The position numbers were made by a program, and so were the translations under genes. This document shows positions 48,560 through 60,679 of a stretch of DNA of 64,000 bases, piece after piece. Origin of the DNA: Perca fluviatilis. Taxonomy: Eukaryota > Chordata > Actinopteri > Perciformes > Percidae. Position 1 is the stretch's first letter. Each line of letters starts with the position of its first letter. The stretch covers positions 895,812 to 959,811 of the forward strand of contig NC_053112.1 in assembly GCF_010015445.1 (NCBI RefSeq). The letters are read 5' to 3'. A model generated the notes under the pieces. That model worked only from the letters and a program-made list of their open reading frames with translations. It was not told the origin of the DNA and searched no databases.

Positions 48560-51500
48560 CTAGAAAACTGATCCTGGTGCGTCGAGCTCCTTGTTTTAAG
48601 AAAAATTTTGATTATGCATGTATTGCTAATAATAAATATATATATATATATATATACATACATTTTAGTTTATATGCACACATTTCACAGGCCTACTTGG
48701 TGACCTACCGACGTGAGAGGACGCTGGCGCTGGTTATTCGCCGCTTCTCCATCTGCTATTCATCTGCTATTCGTCTGCTATTCGTCTGCTATTCTCTTGT
48801 GTTTGTGTTCGCTGTACCCCCTACCTCTGGACAGCCTCTGTACCTCTGGACAGTCTCTCTGCTGGTTCCCGAAGCCGCCTGGGGCTCCTGGTGGCAACCT
48901 CCACCAGATGCGAGCCACGACCAAGACTAGACATTCCTCTCCTTCGGTCATGCCGTGGATCATTTTGGCAATCACCTCATTCATCCATCTCCACCTCCAC
49001 CTCTGTGCTCCTAGCCCACGGCTAACCACTATCACGGAGCTCTCCGTCCCTCCGCTCGGCATCATGATCAAATATTCAACTCTGCAACTGGTCCAATTCG
49101 TCAACTACTCCATTCCATCCTGCATCCCAGTCATCCAACAGCTCGGACTTCTACGTCGACGCCGTTACATCCAGAGAAGCTCTCGCTGCAAGTTTGTTTT
49201 CTTCCACCACGGACAATCCATTCCATCCATCTGGTCACCTGCACGCTCTGTTGCACCTGTCCCACGTCATCTGAATGCTTCACCCACTGGTTCACATAGG
49301 GCTGAACGCATCATCAGGCTACACAGAAAACCCGGACCGGACTACAGTGCTTTCCCCACTTCACATACACTCAATCATACTCTCCAATCATTTGCTAATC
49401 GGCTCACTGTCCCCCCTCAACTGCAATACCCCCACACCCCAAACGACCACACGCGCTAACCGGGACAACCTCAGATCTCTCCAGCCTGCCCCCATCCCAC
49501 CACCCTCTCACCATGCCAACTTTGCCCTCCTCAACACCCGATCGCTCAACAATAAAGCCCCTGCCCTCCATGAACTAATCCTCGACAACACTCTTGACTT
49601 CCTTCTGCTCACCGAAACCTGGCAACAACCCAACGACTTCTTCTCCCTCAACCAAGCATCCCCCCCTGGCTACAACTACATCTGCAAACCCCGCCCCTCC
49701 CACCGTGGAGGTGGCCTCGCCGTCATTTTCAATCAGAACTTCCAGATCACAGAACTCACCCTCCCCTCATTATCATCGTTTGAATATCTCGCCTTCAAAA
49801 CTCTTTCCTCCATGACAGTCATCCTCATTTACCGGCCACCTAAACCAAATCCCTCCTTCCTCTCTGATTTTACTGAACTCCTCACACTAGCCTCATCTCT
49901 CTCTCCACGTCTGCTGCTACTCGGTGACTTAAACATCCACATGGACTCCCCCACCTGCAAGCTCTCATCAGAATTCAACATTTTACTGGATAACTTCTCT
50001 CTCACCCAACATGTCACATTCCCCACCCATGAAAAAGGTCACATCCTCGACCTGGTCTGCTCCACCAACCAACCAGTGCTCGACCTCCATCCATGCCTCT
50101 TTCCCCTCTCTGATCACAAACTGATACGGTTCACCATCCCTTCTCCAACCCCACGCCCCCGCCTCCTCAGAGAAATCACCTTCCGCAACCTCAAATCTAT
50201 CAATCCCCACCATCTCTCTGACCTGCTCTCCACCACTCTCCACCTGGACTCAACCCTCACCTCACCCGATGACCTCACAGACCACCTCAACTCCACCTTG
50301 TCTACCTCCCTCAACACCCTGGCCCCCTCAAAGCAAAACTTCGTCACTTTTAACACCTCTTCACCCTGGTACACACCTGCACTCCGGAAAATGAAACAAA
50401 CTGGCCGCCAACTTGAACGTCTGACAAAGAAATCATCCCTCACAGTCCATCATGAAGCCTATAAATCCCATCTCATCGCCTACAAAGATGCCCTCATTGC
50501 TGCCAAATCTGCCTATCTCTCCACCATCCTCACCGACCCCTGCCAAAACCCCAGAACCCTCTTCTCCACATTGAACAACCTCATCAAGCCTCGGACCAAC
50601 AGCCTCCTTACCTCTACTCCGGATCTCTGCAACTCATTCCTCCACTTTTTCACTGACAAAATCAATCTCATTTACAAATCCCTATCCCCTGTATCTGACC
50701 TTCCAGGATCTACTCCAGCACCTACCTTGGACCCTCCTCTCCCCATCCCTCCAGACCTCCCGACCCCTCCTCCAAACTCTCCCAGTTTAACCCAGTCACT
50801 CCTCCTGAAATCTCCAAACTCATCAGCTCTTCCAAACCCACTACCTGCTCCCTTGACCCCCTCCCTACTCCACTTCTGAAGTCCTGCCTCCCGGTCCTAT
50901 GCCCCTACCTCACTAACCTCTTCAACTCCTCACTGTCCCTTGGAACTGTCCCCTCTGCTTTCAAAACTGCCGCTGTCACCCCAATCCTTAAAAAACCTGG
51001 TCTGGATCCCTCCTCTCTCAACAACTACCGCCCAATATCCAACCTCCCCTTTCTGTCTAAAACCCTGGAACGCATTGTCGCCTCACAACTACAAACCCAT
51101 CTTCATGCCAATAACCTATTCGAACCTCTCCAATCTGGTTTTCGCCCCCTACACAGCACAGAAACCGCTCTCCTCAAAGTCCTCAACGACCTCCTCACCT
51201 TTGCTGACACTGGTTCCCTCAACATCCTCATCCTCCTCGACCTGAGTGCAGCCTTCGATACTGTGAGCCATAACATCCTGCTCACCAGACTCAAAGACCT
51301 CGGTATCGAAGGTACTGCCCTCAGCTGGCTCCACTCCTACCTTTCCAACAGATCCCATTTCATCTCTCTCCACAACCACACCTCTGCCACAGCCACAGTC
51401 ACTCAAGGTGTTCCCCAAGGCTCCGTACTTGGCCCCCTCCTCTTCATCATCTACATCCTCCCTCTTGGTCAGATACTCCGCCACTTCAACCTGGACTTCC

Positions 51501-52506
51501 ACTGCTATGCTGACGACACCCAGATCTACCTCAGCACCAAATCCCCCCACAATCCTCCCCTCTCCCACATCAACTCCTGTCTGTCAGCTATTAAAACCTG
51601 GATGCAACACAACTTCCTCAAACTCAACAGCGACAAAACAGAATTCCTTCTGATCGGCTCCAAATCCACACTCAGCAAAACCAATAACCCCACTCTCACC
51701 ATCGACGGCACCATTGTCTCCCCATCTCCCCAGGCCCGCAACCTTGGCGTTATCTTTGATTCCACCCTCTCCCTTGAGCCTCACATCCGTAAAGTCATTA
51801 AAACCTCCTTCTTTCACCTCGCCAATACGCCAAAATCAGACCCTCTCTCACACCCCCGCTGCTGAAGAAGACTCATTCCGCCTTCATCTCCTCCCGACTG
51901 GACTACTGCAACTCACTTCTCCCTCGGCATCAGCTCTACCAACATCAACCGACTCCAACTGGTCCAGAACTCAGCCGCCTGCCTCATTACCTGCTCCAAA
52001 TCCTGGCACCACATCACTCCAGTCCTAAAACAACTCCACTGGCTTCCCATTTCCCACCGGATCACCTACAAAATCCTGGTCCTCACCTATAAAGCCCTCC
52101 ACCATCTGGCCCCCTCATACCTCACTGACCTCCTCTCCCCCTACCAACCCTCACGGTCCCTCAGATCCACCTCAGCCGGTCTCCTCTCCATCCAAAAGTC
52201 CAACCTGCGCTGTTTTGGGGACAGAGCCTTCTCCAGAGCAGCTCCCAGGCTCTGGAACTCCCTCCCCCAAGAGATCCGCACCTCTGAGTCCCTCACCATC
52301 TTCCAGTCCCGCCTCAAGACCCATCTCTTCACCTCAGCCTACCCATAGTCCACCTGCCCCCCTCCCTTTTTCATCTGTATCTTGTTTTGTTCTACTTGTT
52401 TTGTTTGCTCGTTTTGTTTTATGTTTTTATAATCTACCCTGCCCTGTAAAGCGACTTTGAGTCCATGAAAAGCGCTATATAAATTCAATTTATTATTATT
52501 ATTATT
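48560..52506 (+). mobile_element. L2-clade LINE, nearly full length
   Basis: A first long frame at 48713-49459, then an endonuclease frame at 49275-50879 (NFALLNTRSLNNKAPALHEL, LLTETW, LLLGDLNIHMD, SDHKLIRF). RT follows from about 50840 in another frame (YRPISNLPFLSKTLERIVA, SGFRPLHSTETALL, LDLSAAFDTVSHNILL, GVPQGSVLGPLLF, CYADDTQIYLS) with the YADD active site intact. A second frameshift near 51830 leads into the C-terminal tail (HWLPISHRITYKILVLTYKA) ending at 52348. The 3' end AAGCGCTATATAAATTCAA plus (TTATTA)n is typical of L2. Two frameshifts make it inactive but young. It separates the two segmental duplicates. The 5' boundary is approximate. Confidence 0.9.
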
Positions 52507-52789
52507 ACTTTTTTAATCACTGGTTTTTGGAGTTTGTTGGGATATAGTTTGTACGCACCGTCAGCTCAGCTGTACTTCATGGAGGGGAGGGGTGAGTGAG
52601 TTTTTAAAAGGAGACAGAGGTAGAGTGGTGTGCAGAATACAGAGCCTGTGTAACATAGTATCTTTAGACTCTACGTGGACTGTGGACCCCCCCCAGCACC
52701 CTCTGCCAAGAATATCTTCCCGCGCCTCTGGACAGTCAAAGGGACTGAAAGATACAGACAGACAGAGCTGAAATTAAACAGATGATCCA
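52507..52789. other. Unassigned sequence between L2 and the right duplicate
   Basis: No gene or repeat recognised. It has no counterpart at the left edge of the left duplicate, so it is either unique or a fragment of another insertion. Confidence 0.4.
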
Positions 52790-52799
52790 GAAGAGACAA

Positions 52800-53024
52800 C
52801 TGAAGAGATAAGAGTGATGACTTGCAGCTCAGGTCTTGTGTTAAAAACCTTTTTACACATCAGAAACAGGTACTGGTCATTAGTATTCCAGTGTTCAGTG
52901 ATGCAGTGATGCAGTTTTTGCAGAAGTTGTGACCACACGGTTTGCTGACAGGATCAGTGAACACATCCAGACAGATGGAGCACAGAAACTGATCTTCAGA
53001 TGGCAGAATACTCACAGCAGCCAT
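52800..53024 (-). pseudogene. RING fragment of a TRIM exon, inverted, copy 2
   Basis: Minus strand from ATG 53024: [32 protein letters not shown], then an 8-base tandem duplication (GATGCAGT twice on the plus strand near 52900) that shifts the frame. As in copy 1 it is joined to an oppositely oriented coiled-coil piece (CAGATGATCCAGAAGAGACA), so the rearrangement predates the segmental duplication. Confidence 0.8.
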
Positions 53025-53099
53025 ATCTACACATAGTGTGATAGAAAAGAAAACATTTTATTGAAAATACAGTTTTCATTAAAGCAGCAAGCAGTGGTG

Positions 53100-54100
53100 A
53101 ATGGGCCCTCGCACATCAAGACAAAATTCAAAAGTGGAGGTCGGCTAACTCTAGCTGGCAGATATGGACATCTTGGGTAACAATGCAAGTGAATGTTAGC
53201 AGTTGGATAATTACAGCAGGAGACTTGAGGCAGATGTACGGTGCAGATTACGGTGTTAATTTCCCCGACAAGTAACACAAAAATGGAAGCCATGATCGCA
53301 ACAAACAAACTGAGCACCACAGGCAGCATGTGGTCCAAACATCAGCAGCACTAGATGGAAACTGGCAGCCTTTTAGAGCCTGCCATTGAAATTATCTCGA
53401 CCCTACCAAGGTACAAGATGAATCTGAAATGTACTCAATCTAAACAATTATACAAAATACAACAACCACATGAAATACATAATTAGTTTGAACAATTAAT
53501 TTAAGTACAGTTAATTAAAGCACTCAAACACCTCTTCGCTACTTGAAACATGGTATCTCCCAGAACCTTTAAAATGGAGCTTGATACGCTGGGGACTCGT
53601 TTAGCCTGAACACTCTGGAGAGGAGACACAACAGAGGTGAGTTACTTGAACACAAACTTTATTATTGTACAACCAGCAACTATTAACCTGAATTCAATTA
53701 ATCAGGCAAAGATTATACCATACTGCACATGTTTAGGTAACCAAACTATCAAACTGAGTACATGTGTTTCTCTTGACAGGGCTGGCCTCCAGTCAACACC
53801 AGCTGCAACCTCCACAAAACAGATTGTTAATATTTTCCAATAAACATTCAAAACTTTTGTGCCTTCTTTCATTTACCCATAACATAATGAGCTACAGTGT
53901 ACTAATGCTGCAAAATATTAGTGATGAAGAAGACCTTCAATACAGGTACATACACAGTTAGGGATGTGTATGTATGGTTGTGTGTCTGTGTGTGTTTTAT
54001 AGTTATGTGTATGTATAAGTGTTGTGCTAGGGAGAGCTCCGATGCGGTCTGGGTATTAGATAAACAGGAAGATAACAATTACTGTTTGAAACAATGATGA
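53100..54100. other. Unassigned stretch within the right duplicate
   Basis: No supported gene; minus-strand frame 53027-53338 begins with hydrophobic residues but overlaps the RING fragment border and matches nothing I know. This stretch has no clear counterpart in the left copy, so it is an insertion or a deletion there. Confidence 0.4.
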
Positions 54101-54480
54101 AGCATTCTAAACGGCCAAGGTCTGAAGATGGCTCACATTAACATATGTAGCCTCAGAAACAAATTAATTGACATCTCTGAAATAGTAATGCTTAATCAAT
54201 TGCACATTTTAGCTGTGTCAAACACATCTGGACTCATTTGAGGATGCATCGTTGAATATACAGGGACACTGCCTTGTAAGGAGTGATAGAAATGCATTTG
54301 ATGGAGTTGCATTTTTTATTCAGGATCACATACCAATTAAAATTTGCAATGATTTAATGCCAATGGAGGTGGAGGCACTGTGGCTGCAAATACAACTGCC
54401 ACATTTGAAGCCCATGCTGATTGGTTGCTGTTATAGACCACCAACTGTGAATAGTGAATATCTAGATAAGGCTGGGGAGG

Positions 54481-55015
54481 TGTTATGACCCTGGGGTCAT
54501 ATTTTATAATTTTTCTCTCACCCTGCACTATCAGGTGATCTCCTCTGAGTGTAAGCAGGTAATGGAGAACAGGTGCGCACACCGGATTGGTCCAGCAGAG
54601 CTGATTGCTGCCTCCGGATTGGTCGCCTGCAGGACAGCAGCCATTTTAAGCCCCATCGGACAGGAAATCTATCTCTCTTCACTCTGCCATTCCCAATGTT
54701 TCAAGTTGTTGTGAGTAGTGTAAATATCCTTTAGTGAAAATTATTGTTTTCAGCTCTTGGATTTGTTATCCTTCAGCCATTTTGTTGTTGTTGCTGTGAG
54801 TACATTTACTTTGTTTTATGTTGCTAGTAGCAGTTTGGTAGGAGTGAGTAGTCCTTTTTTGTTTGTTCCCTTTTTCTCCTGTCTTGCTATCAGAAGCCTA
54901 GGTTAGAGCTTTGTCTTTTCTTTACATTTTGTTTTGGTTTAGGAAAGTTTTAGGTTGTCTCTAGAGTTGTTGTGTTGGGGCCTCATCTCTTAATAAAATA
55001 GAAACGCTACCTTGT
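54481..55015. mobile_element. Probable solo LTR inserted in the LINE
   Basis: The LINE reading stops at TAGATAAGGCTGGGGAGG and a block starting TGTTATGACCCTGGGGTCAT follows, with AATAAAATAG near its end. LINE homology resumes at CTAGAATATTTACTAAGCG. The terminal inverted repeat is not perfect and no clean target duplication was seen. Confidence 0.4.
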
Positions 55016-55673
55016 AATACTAGAATATTTACTAAGCGTGATGGCATAATTACTTCCACGTGTATTTATCATATTTTCACTAATGCAGTTAAGCTATGCT
55101 CAAAGGCATTATCCATACCGACTGGCTGTAGTGATCATGATTGAATTGCAGTTGTTAGAAGAGCAAAAGTGCCGAAGCCTGGACCTAAAGTAATACAAAA
55201 GAGATCTTACAAATCGGTTGATCAGGACAGATTTAGAAATTATGTAAAAGCGGTATGTTGGTCAGATGTATTACTGAAAACAAATCCTGATGAGGCACTG
55301 AAACATTTTGTTATTTTTATGCCTATAGTTAAAGTGTGCTCCAGTGAAGAAGTTTATGGTCAGAAGCGTCCGTACACCATGGTTAGATGAGGAGTTAAAG
55401 GAATATATGGTGGAACGCAATTTAGCAAAACTAATCGCAATGAGATCTAGTTATCAATCAGACTGGCAAACCTACCATAAACTAAGAAACTTTCTAACTA
55501 ATTTAAATAAAAAGAAAATGTATTATAAAGCCAGGATGAATGATATTAAAAATGATAGTAAAAGATGATGGAATGCGCTGAACAGCTTAATGGGAAAGAG
55601 CACTAAACAAACTCCATCTTTTTGGAGGTTTGGGGAAATTTCCATACCAAACCAGCGGAGATTGCAAACCACC

Positions 55674-55680
<7 letters not shown>

Positions 55681-55713
<33 letters not shown>

Positions 55714-55759
55714 AAAAAAAAATAAAAAAAAAAAAATATATATATATAAAAAAAAAATA

Positions 55760-55796
<37 letters not shown>

Positions 55797-55800
55797 AAAA
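55681..55800. repeat. (AT)n and A-rich low-complexity tract
   Basis: Blocks of AT dinucleotides separated by A runs, expanded inside the right-copy LINE. Confidence 0.9.
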
Positions 55801-57952
55801 AATGATTTTAAGAAATCGTATGACAAAAATAGAGAAAGAGATATCGTGTTTATTAATGAAAGAGAAAATTATGAGACGAAAAAAATTTAACTTTAAATTT
55901 GCAAGAGTAAATAATAACAAAGTAGTAAATATGTTATGAAAAGATAAACCGCCAGGTGTGGACGGCCTTGACTGTAATCTTCTTAAATTGGTTGCAGACT
56001 TAATTGCCCCTGTTATCTGTTACATTATAAACCAAAATCTAAGTGAATGTCTATGTCCTAATGAATGGAAAATTGCTAAAATAATTCTACTGCCTTAAAA
56101 TGTAAGGTTACCATTCTCAGGGTCAAATAGTCGTCCTATAAGTTTATTGCCTGTGTTGAGTAAAATTATGGAGAGTATAGTATGTGAGCAGATTATCGAA
56201 TATTTTTCTTTGAATGATTTAACCACTGATTGTCAACATGTATATTGAAAGGGACACTCAACAGCTACCGCTCTAACTCATATGACTGGATGAGAGATTT
56301 TGAGCAAAAGAAACTAGTAGGTGCTATTATACTTGATTTTAGAGCAGCGTTTGATATCCTTGATCATAATTTACTATTGGAAAAAACTTGAATGTTATGG
56401 TTTTTCTGTTAAGAGTTATTTGACAAACAGGCAACAACTAGTCTTTTTTTAATGGTAGCTACTCGGATGTTGGAGCGGTGAGCTGTGGAGTTCCCCAGGA
56501 GGGTTGTCTTGGGCCGCTGTTATACATTATTTTCACAAATGATTTATCACTTGTTTTAAATAAGGTCAGTATATTGATGTATGCAGATGATTCAACTATT
56601 TGTCTTTCACCTACATTTCATGAGTTAACCACCAACTTATCACAAGAGCTGCAATCATTGGTTGAATGGGTAAAGAGGAATAAGCTAGTTCTTGATGTTT
56701 CAAAGATGAAAAGCATGATGTTCAGTTCACATTATACTCTTCATGAACAAACCTGAGTTGAAGCCTTGTATAAATGATGTATCTGTTGAACAGGTCCATG
56801 AGACCAAATTGCTAGGAGTTATTTTAGATAGCAAATTATCATGTACAAAACGTATGAATTCCATGGTTGTTAAGATGGGAAGTGGTGTTTCTGTTGTAAA
56901 AAGATTTGCACCATATTTGTCACAAAGCTCAACCAAAGTAGTAGCTAAAGCTTTAATATTGTTTAATATTGACTATGGTTCAGTAGTATGATCTAATGCA
57001 ACACAAGAAAAAATAACTAAATTGCAAAATGGAGCCAACACTATAGCGCTTAGGTGTGGATATAGAACAAATGTTACAATGCACAAATGTTTAGGTTGGT
57101 TATCTGTAAGAAATAGATTACTCTATTCATTATGTGTTTGTTTTTTAGGAATATTCTATTATTAACAAGGAAACCATCTATTGTGTATAATAGTTTACCT
57201 TTCAGTTCAGATATACATGACTATGCGACTAGACATGAAACAAGAGGTAACTTTACTTTACAAAAGCAAAGACAATTAAAGCTGCAAGCAGCGACGAACA
57301 GACCCCTCGCATCCCGCCAAATGCGGCCCATATCGAACCCGTCTCGCCAGTACGACAGTCGACATGGCCGTGCATTTGCGTGATAATCAAACAGTGCGCG
57401 GAGTGCGGGGCGATGGATACTATGTATTGTAACTTCTTAACTACTTCCTGTTTCATGGCTAAAAGCACAAAAAGGCTTATTTAACCAATTGAACCTCTGT
57501 ATTGTTACTTTTTCTCAATTTTTTTTTTCTTCTCCCTTTTCCTAATCTTCCTTCCCTACCCAATCCGGATAACTCTTTAATTCAACTCTTCAATTCTTTT
57601 GTGTTACGTCTGATCATTATACCACTATGACACCTGTTTTGTTTCCCTTGTCATTGTTTGATGGTATTTGTTGGCACATGTTTGCTCTGTCTATATCACC
57701 AATAAAATTATTTGAAAAAAAAGGCTGCCACATTGTTAGTAAATAAGAAATAAACATGCATTATGTTGCTCTATATCAAGTGTGGACCAAACAATGTTTG
57801 TCAAATGAGGATAACTTCATGACGTTCCATCATGCTGCTGGTACCGAAAGTAAACAAACGAGGGCGAAGAAGAGTACCAACAATATATATAAAATGCACA
57901 ATTAACGTGTATGTATGTACACATGTGTATGCATATGTATGTGTATACAAAC

Positions 57953-59109
57953 TAGGGCTGGTCCGAATCCCCTTTTTTTTGAGCTTCGAAGCTTCGGTAG
58001 TAATGAGCATCGAAGCTTCGGAGAGAGGGGGGCTGAACATATTATCTCCAATAAAGGCAGGAAACTCAAGGCTGTTGAGTTCGTTGAGTTGCCTTCAACT
58101 ACATTAATGGGTCTCATATCCATTGCGATGAACTCCACTATGGCATCTGTTATTTCTCTCTTTCTTTTCTCAGTTATTGGTTTTCGGAATTGTAACTGCT
58201 GTGAAGTTTTTGGTGTGGTTGAGGATGTTGATGGCTGCGAACGCAATACCTGGGGATGTACCTATATAGACAAATTATTATTAGGCTGGGCTACAGTAGG
58301 CTACGTTTTTACTGTTGTCATTAACTGTCATAGCCTATTCGCAAGTCACGTTATTTTCCATGAAAATTAAGTGCACATTTTTATCACGTGTAAATGGCGG
58401 ATAAAAGCAGCTCGTTCTACTTACAGAACTCAGGTGATTTCTCAAGCTTGATGTGGTGTTGTGGTAGGCCAGTTTCAAATTGCATATTTGACACTCTGCC
58501 TTTGTCTTGTCCTCACTTAATTTAAAGTTCTCCCACACAGATGAAGTCTTCGGCATTTTTATCTTCTTTTAGCTGAATTGTGACGGTAATGACGTTCAAC
58601 TCATGGGCGTTTTAACTGGGGCATGTGACGTGACGTCCCAGTAAAATCTCAAAGTCTCCTATATTTCGCAGTAGAATAATTTAGATTCATAACAGGTAAA
58701 AAGGATAATACATTTTGTTTCTATTTTATTTTTCCACAATGTCAAAGCAACGCAGCTTAACCCAAAATACAAGCTCAGGCATGCACTTCTGTCCATGCAA
58801 ACTGCGCTGTTCTGCGCTCTAGCCAGAGAATACTCCCATTGCTGGAACACTTTAGTAGTCCAAGAAGAAGCAAATATATTTATTAAGTATAACGAGGTTG
58901 GGTTGTCCATCCTATTAAAATGGCTAGGCTATATAAGAAAATTATTAGTATTAGTATTATATTTCAAACATATTCAAGCGCGAATGAGAACCGTTTGGAG
59001 GGGGATGCCAGGTTGTGCAAAAAAAAAAAAAAAAAAAACCTGAATATTCGAATGTCAAATTTTCAAATTGAATACCAACTCACTGAACGAATATTCGGGT
59101 CCAGCCCTA
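57953..59109. mobile_element. hAT transposon remnant with 8-bp target duplication
   Basis: Ends TAGGGCTGGTCCGAAT and complement TAGGGCTGGACCCGAAT. ATACAAAC is duplicated at 57945-57952 and 59110-59117. The left duplicate reads GTATACAAACGCAC uninterrupted at the same place (47794), so the insertion followed the segmental duplication. Only the transposase N-terminal part is left. Confidence 0.92.
57990..58556 (-). pseudogene. hAT transposase N-terminal remnant with BED zinc finger
   Basis: Minus strand from ATG 58556: MPKTSSVWENFKLSEDKTKA, ECQICNLKLAYHNTTSSLRN, HLSS, a BED finger (CxxC then HxxxH region, where the last His is cut by a GTAAGT donor near 58434). A second block near 58246-58060 reads KPITEKRKREITDAIVEFIA and DMRPINVVEG, the next conserved segment of ZBED-like hAT transposases. 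The catalytic domain is deleted. Confidence 0.75.
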
Positions 59110-59526
59110 ATACAAACACACTTTTTTATACGCAAACTTATCTGTGCATACTCGTCAAATGTTTGTTTACCTTGTTCAACTTTGTTGTTTTTAGCTGTGT
59201 GTATTGTTGTGTATGTACACTGAGAGCAACAGAAAGCCAGAGGCAAATTCCCTGTACGTGTTCATATTTACTTGGCCATTCAAACTGACTCTGATTCTGA
59301 AACAGTTAGAGGAGCCAGTATTATCAGGCAGCTGCTATGTCTTTAGTCTTTTTTGGAGACAGAGATGAACTATTATTGCCTGAGACACAGTTGCAATGTA
59401 GCGTTGTAATGTAGGTCACTGACCATAATGTGACCTATCTCAATTTACACAGCAAGCTGGAAAATAAATGTCAGTAATGAGTGCAACAAGTTAGTAGACT
59501 GCCAAATTGTCACTGGACCTTTTTCT

Positions 59527-59528
<2 letters not shown>

Positions 59529-59571
<43 letters not shown>
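59529..59571. repeat. (GT)n microsatellite, right copy
   Basis: About 43 bp of GT, orthologous within the duplication to 48184-48286. Confidence 0.95.
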
Positions 59572-59573
<2 letters not shown>

Positions 59574-59738
59574 TGATAAGTGATCAAAGGAATGGAAAGA
59601 AACGTGACCATAAATGACAGCAAAACACAATCAAGTCACACACTAGTTATCATCTACCAAAATCCATTTGATTTGATTTAGATTTTTTATATTGATATAA
59701 GATTAACTTTTTGAGATTTCTTTTATTGCTTGACAGTC

Positions 59739-59748
59739 CTATTTTTAA
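59739..59748 (+). promoter_or_regulatory. MEF2-like site upstream of the second MYH gene
   Basis: CTATTTTTAA fits the MEF2 consensus YTAWWWWTAR and lies about 220 bp before the TATA box, a usual place for muscle enhancers. The same sequence occurs in the left duplicate near 48472. Confidence 0.45.
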
Positions 59749-59957
59749 ACTGTTTTTAAATGGTTAAATCAAGGGGGTGATCCAGAGCCTACAATAGACT
59801 TTAAGTATAGTGCAGAGTAAGCAAAAATCAAATCAAGACCTGGCCATATCCACAGAAACCTGAAACAGGATATTTAATCACAATACATATCGTTTTGGTA
59901 TACCAAATTTGGTATCAACCACATTTAACTTTTGGGGTGTCATCAAAAATCATTTAA

Positions 59958-60147
59958 TATAAAAGCTACTTGTGGATACAGTGTTTGATAGAGAAGACCT
60001 GGGAGTTCCTGCTTGTGGCTGCGGCTATCTCTTGTTCTATTGAGATCACTTGAAACATTTGAGTGCATCTTGTTTTGACACCTACGCTAAAAACAAGAAC
60101 CGGACCTTTTGAGAAGGATCGGTGATTACTGTTGACAGAGAGATCAG
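59958..60147 (+). promoter_or_regulatory. TATA box and non-coding first exon of the second MYH gene
   Basis: TATAAAA at 59958-59964 predicts initiation at about 59990. The exon would run to GAGATCAG/GTAAGG, with last base 60147. Muscle MYH genes commonly have a non-coding 5' exon before the ATG exon. The intron to 60664 contains a (GGAT)n microsatellite (60402-60436). Confidence 0.65.
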
Positions 60148-60401
60148 GTAAGGACAACTTTTAATATCATTTTTATAAGCATTTAATACATGTGCAAAAT
60201 GTCTAATTTATTGAATGTCTGCAGTAATTCATCAACACATTTTGACAAAACGAAACAATAGGTTAGTATTTATTAGCAGTAATGACCTACTCTGAAAAGG
60301 ATTGAGTCAAGTTGTGAGTCAAAGCCCACCTGTAACCATACAAAGACATGGTTTCAGTGTGGATAAGTTTCCTATACATCAAAATGTTAAGTGCTGCTTA
60401 A

Positions 60402-60436
60402 GATGGATGGATGGATGGATGGATGGATGGATGGAT
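60402..60436. repeat. (GGAT)n microsatellite in MYH intron 1
   Basis: About eight and a half GATG units in tandem. Confidence 0.95.
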
Positions 60437-60679
60437 ATTTAATGTCACTGCATATTTTTACACAACTAAACTTGGTTGGAGCAATCAGGTTTGCAGCTTA
60501 GAAATACATGAAAAAATATAAAATATGCATACTTGCACACCTACCTCATGCCCATGACCTCATACACCTCATTACCCATGATATAAATGAGCAGTGAACA
60601 CAAAAGTTTAATTACATGGACTGAAAAACTCTAAGATGACACTTACTTTGTAATTATCTAACAGAAATCAGCCGCCACA

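Larger units (their letters stand above)
54100..57260 (+). mobile_element. Degenerate LINE, right copy, longer
   Basis: Endonuclease start MAHINICSLRNKLIDISEIV (about 54131), then VEALWLQIQLPHLKPMLIGC (54370). After an insertion it resumes at about 55020 with KPGPKVIQKRSYKSVDQDRF (55169) and continues through the linker (RSSYQSDWQTYHKLRNFLTN) to RT (DKPPGVDGLDCNLLKLVADL, RPISLLPVLSKIMESI, SCGVPQEGCLGPLLYIIF and YADDSTICLS, with the active site intact). Stops and frameshifts are frequent. An (AT)n/A-rich tract (55681-55800) interrupts it. Confidence 0.85.
52790..59755. repeat. Segmental duplication, right copy
   Basis: Partner of 44240-48487 in the same orientation and order. Its right edge lies only about 200 bp before the TATA box of the second MYH gene. 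Later insertions include a probable LTR (54481-55015) and a hAT (57953-59109). Confidence 0.8.

Noticed and set aside
53027..53338. Minus-strand gene with a hydrophobic N-terminus
   Set aside because: Overlaps the edge of the RING fragment, has no recognised domain, no counterpart in the left duplicate and no splice context.
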